NCBI RefSeq assembly: GCF_009769385.1
Contig: NZ_VKAB01000012.1
Span: forward strand, 62,001 to 126,000
Source of the DNA: Saccharothrix deserti
GTDB lineage: Bacteria; Actinomycetota; Actinomycetes; Mycobacteriales; Pseudonocardiaceae
Length of the DNA stretch: 64,000 nucleotides
Direction: 5' to 3'
Shown in pieces: positions 62,234 to 64,000 of this stretch. Within the stretch, counting starts at the first letter, position 1, and each line of letters opens with the position of its first letter. Under the pieces are notes generated by a model that saw only the letters and a list, made by a program, of their open reading frames with translations, was not told the origin of the DNA and made no database searches. The position numbers and the translations under genes are program-made.

Positions 62234-62578
62234 TCAGCTCTCGGGAAGGTATGCCGCGAGCGTGCCCCGCGCCTGCCGCAGGGTGTCAATGCGCCCGTCC
62301 ATCGCGGCGAGTTCGTCGGTCAGGGTCCGCACCAGCTGGGGACACATGTCGAGCTTGGGCTGGTCGCCGTTGGCGCACGGCAGCACGGTGCGGATCACAT
62401 CGGTGCTCAGTCCCGCCGCGAGCAGTGCCCTGATCTGGCGCACGGTGACGACGGCGTCGTTGCTGTAGGTCCGGTAGCCGTTGGCGTCGCGGCGGGTTCC
62501 GAGGAGTCCCTGTTCCTCGTAGTAGCGCAACAGTCGTGCGCTGACACCGGTCCGCCTGGACAACTCCCCGATCAGCAT
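62234..62578 (-). CDS. MerR-family transcriptional regulator
   Basis: A 114-residue regulator. The N-terminal winged helix is MLIGELSRRTGVSARLLRYY and EEQGLLGTRRDANGYRTY; the dimerisation helix is near 75-110 (QLVRTLTDELAAMDGRIDTLRQ). A single Cys pair region (LPCANGDQPKLDMC) could bind a metal or an electrophile, but the usual long effector domain is missing. It is divergent from the alpha/beta hydrolase with 53 bp between starts, and is the obvious regulator of that transcription unit. Confidence 0.94.
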   Translation of the reverse strand: MLIGELSRRTGVSARLLRYYEEQGLLGTRRDANGYRTYSNDAVVTVRQIRALLAAGLSTDVIRTVLPCANGDQPKLDMCPQLVRTLTDELAAMDGRIDTLRQARGTLAAYLPES

Positions 62579-62593
62579 GTGTCACACCTCGCC

Positions 62594-62624
62594 TTGACCT
62601 TGACACCGATGTGAATGCTTAACG
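62594..62624 (+). promoter_or_regulatory. MerR-type promoter with 19-bp spacer
   Basis: TTGACC (62594-62599) and TTAACG (62619-62624) are separated by 19 bp, the over-long spacing on which MerR activators act. The spacer has a weak CACCGATGTG dyad. Confidence 0.55.
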
Positions 62625-62631
62625 TCGCGGC

Positions 62632-63402
62632 ATGAGCGAACATTTCTCCCGCACCATCCGCGGTTCCGGTCCAGGCCTGCTGCTCGCGCACGGCGCCGGT
62701 GGCGGTGTGGAGGCCAATTTCGGGTCGATCCTCGACGACCTGGCCCTCACCCACACCGTGGTCGGCGTCGATTACCCCGGCGCCGGGAAGACGCCGCGCA
62801 GCACCGAACCGCTGGTGCTCGACGACCTCGCCGACGAACTCGTGCGCGCGGGCGTGGAATCCGGCCTCGATCGCTTCGCGATCCTCGGTTACTCGCTCGG
62901 CACGGCCGTCGCGGTGCGTACTGCCGTCCGCCATCCCGATCGGGTCACCGCGCTCGTGCTGACAGCCGGGTTCGCCCACCCGGACAACCGGTTGCGCCTG
63001 GCGCTGGACACCTGGGCCCGGCTCCTCGACGGTGATCGGATGGTGCTGGCCAGGTACGCCACGTTCGCCGGGACCGGCCAGACGTACCTGGACTCCCGTA
63101 CCGCCGAGGAGCTCGACGAGTCGGTCCGCCAACTCGCCGAGGTCATCCCGGCGGGCAGTCCGGAACACGTCGCGCTGACAGCCTCGGTCGACACGAGGGC
63201 CGAGTTGGCCACGATCACGGCGCCCACGCTCGTCGTGGCGACCACGGAGGACGGCCTGGTGGTCCCCGCGTTGTCCGGCACGCTCGCGAGCGGGATCCCC
63301 GGCGCGGAACTCGTCGGGGTCAGGTCGGGACACGGGATCGCGGTCGAGGCGCCGGACGAGTGGCTCGGCGTGATCCAGGACTTCCTGGCGAAGGTGGGGT
63401 GA
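62632..63402 (+). CDS. Alpha/beta hydrolase
   Basis: A 256-residue cytoplasmic hydrolase. The oxyanion region is LLLAHGAGGGVEANFG, the nucleophile elbow GYSLGTAVA (Ser near 87), the acid region TLVVATTEDGLV near 205 and the catalytic His in VRSGHGIAVEAPDEW near 235. The size matches haloperoxidase/esterase-like proteins; the substrate is unknown. It overlaps the next gene, an F420-dependent oxidoreductase, by 4 bases (GTGA), and is controlled by the divergent MerR protein, so the pair may detoxify an inducing compound. Confidence 0.92.
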   Translation: MSEHFSRTIRGSGPGLLLAHGAGGGVEANFGSILDDLALTHTVVGVDYPGAGKTPRSTEPLVLDDLADELVRAGVESGLDRFAILGYSLGTAVAVRTAVRHPDRVTALVLTAGFAHPDNRLRLALDTWARLLDGDRMVLARYATFAGTGQTYLDSRTAEELDESVRQLAEVIPAGSPEHVALTASVDTRAELATITAPTLVVATTEDGLVVPALSGTLASGIPGAELVGVRSGHGIAVEAPDEWLGVIQDFLAKVG

Positions 63403-64000
63403 CCGTGGATCTGGAAGTGGTCCTCCCCGACGAATCAGCCGCGATGGAACCCCACCGGCTCGCGGAACTGGCCGCGGCCGCGGAGAAGACCGGGTACCGG
63501 ACGGCGTGGTTGCCCGATCACCTGCTGCCACCCGGCCGGTACAGCCCCGAGCGTTACGGCGGTGTGTACGAGCCGCTGGTGTCGTTGTCCTACATCGCGG
63601 CGCACACGAGCACGATCGGGCTGGGCACGTCGGTGCTGGTGCTGCCGATGCGCAACCCGTTCGTCGTGGCCAAGCAGGCCGCCACCCTCGACCGGCTCTC
63701 CGGGGAACGGCTCACGCTCGGCGTGGGCATCGGCTGGGACCGGACGGAATTCACCGCCGTGGGCGCGGATTTCCACACCCGGGGTGCTCGGACGAACGAG
63801 GCGATCGCCTTGCTGCGGCATCTCTTTCACGGCGACGGGCCGTTCGAAGGCCGTTTCTACGGCTACGAGACGGGGGTGTTCGAGCCGCGACCGCGCCGCA
63901 GGATTCCGATCATGGTCGGCGGGACCAGCGAGCCCGCCCTGCGCCGCGCGGCGACGCTGGCCGACGAGTGGCAGGCCGTCGGCCTGAGTCCCGCACAGTT
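63399..64000 (+). CDS. LLM-class F420-dependent oxidoreductase (partial, 3' end outside window)
   Basis: GTG 63399 overlaps the hydrolase stop and opens a frame to the window end with 200 codons. The N-terminus TVDLEVVLPDESAAMEPHRL, the barrel strands YRTAWLPDHLLPP, TIGLGTSVLVLPMRNPFVVA and QAATLDRLSGERLTLGVGIG, and PRRRIPIMVGGTSEPALRRA are characteristic of the luciferase-like, F420-using TIGR03619-type family. It probably uses reduced F420 to reduce an activated olefin or similar substrate. Translation coupled to the hydrolase suggests action on the same compound. Confidence 0.93.
   Translation, partial: MTVDLEVVLPDESAAMEPHRLAELAAAAEKTGYRTAWLPDHLLPPGRYSPERYGGVYEPLVSLSYIAAHTSTIGLGTSVLVLPMRNPFVVAKQAATLDRLSGERLTLGVGIGWDRTEFTAVGADFHTRGARTNEAIALLRHLFHGDGPFEGRFYGYETGVFEPRPRRRIPIMVGGTSEPALRRAATLADEWQAVGLSPAQ

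Overview
The window looks like chromosomal DNA of a high-GC actinobacterium, most probably of the order Pseudonocardiales (Saccharothrix/Actinosynnema/Lentzea type). This is inferred from very GC-rich third codon positions, frequent GTG/TTG starts, ATGA/GTGA-coupled operons, a PPE-like/EspG type VII secretion module, DUF3558 lipoproteins, and regulatory boxes that resemble DmdR/IdeR, DasR, CebR and LexA sites. No database search was possible, so the taxonomic call is an inference.

Layout. 1-10006 (minus) is dominated by one 3,233-residue Rhs/YD-repeat polymorphic toxin with a Hint self-cleavage domain and a short C-terminal toxin. A coupled downstream gene, cut by the window edge, is probably its immunity gene. 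Divergent from it is a secreted tachylectin-like beta-propeller protein. 13.1-14.8 kb holds a MarR regulator, a gene of unknown function behind a near-perfect SOS (LexA) box, a remnant of a SAM methyltransferase and a 134-bp double-palindrome element. 14.9-17.5 kb pairs a YtcJ-type amidohydrolase with a divergent formyltransferase behind two overlapping iron boxes. 17.7-22.8 kb carries a two-component system, a secreted HNH nuclease-like lipoprotein, a coiled-coil protein and a CYTH-CHAD polyphosphate-type protein. 22.8-26.7 kb has a DasR-like site with a secreted GH20 hexosaminidase, then DUF402, a P-loop-less uridine-kinase-like protein, a small membrane protein and a YidC paralogue. 26.6-31.9 kb has a fatty-acid desaturase and a PucR regulator divergent from the proline-degradation pair (P5C dehydrogenase, proline dehydrogenase).

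32-38.6 kb holds a TPR ATPase, a PolA-like DNA polymerase without a 5' nuclease, a GH16 glucanase with a carbohydrate-binding module behind a CebR-like operator, an AraC regulator and a terpene-cyclase-fold protein. 38.7-42 kb is an orphan type VII effector operon (EspC-like, DUF3558 lipoprotein, PPE-like, EspG-like). 42-46.8 kb (minus) is lactate monooxygenase, a Kef-type antiporter, a fused SecDF and a small exported protein. 47-54.3 kb contains a ferredoxin-reductase-like flavoprotein, a truncated SDR next to an acyl-CoA synthetase, a LuxR regulator and a pair of PH-domain membrane proteins. 54.5-64 kb has a GlxA-type regulator with a divergent MFS transporter, a helicase remnant, oligoribonuclease, tRNA-His, an ABC-F protein, an L,D-transpeptidase, tRNA-Lys, a composite MFS/2OG-oxygenase pseudogene, and a MerR-hydrolase-F420 oxidoreductase group cut by the window end.

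Functional themes are inter-cellular competition (Rhs toxin, type VII effectors), secreted polysaccharide degradation under nutrient-responsive repressors, proline and lactate catabolism, and envelope biogenesis. At least four decayed gene fragments and several dispersed or tandem repeats lie between the genes, which marks the intergenic spaces as places of recombination.
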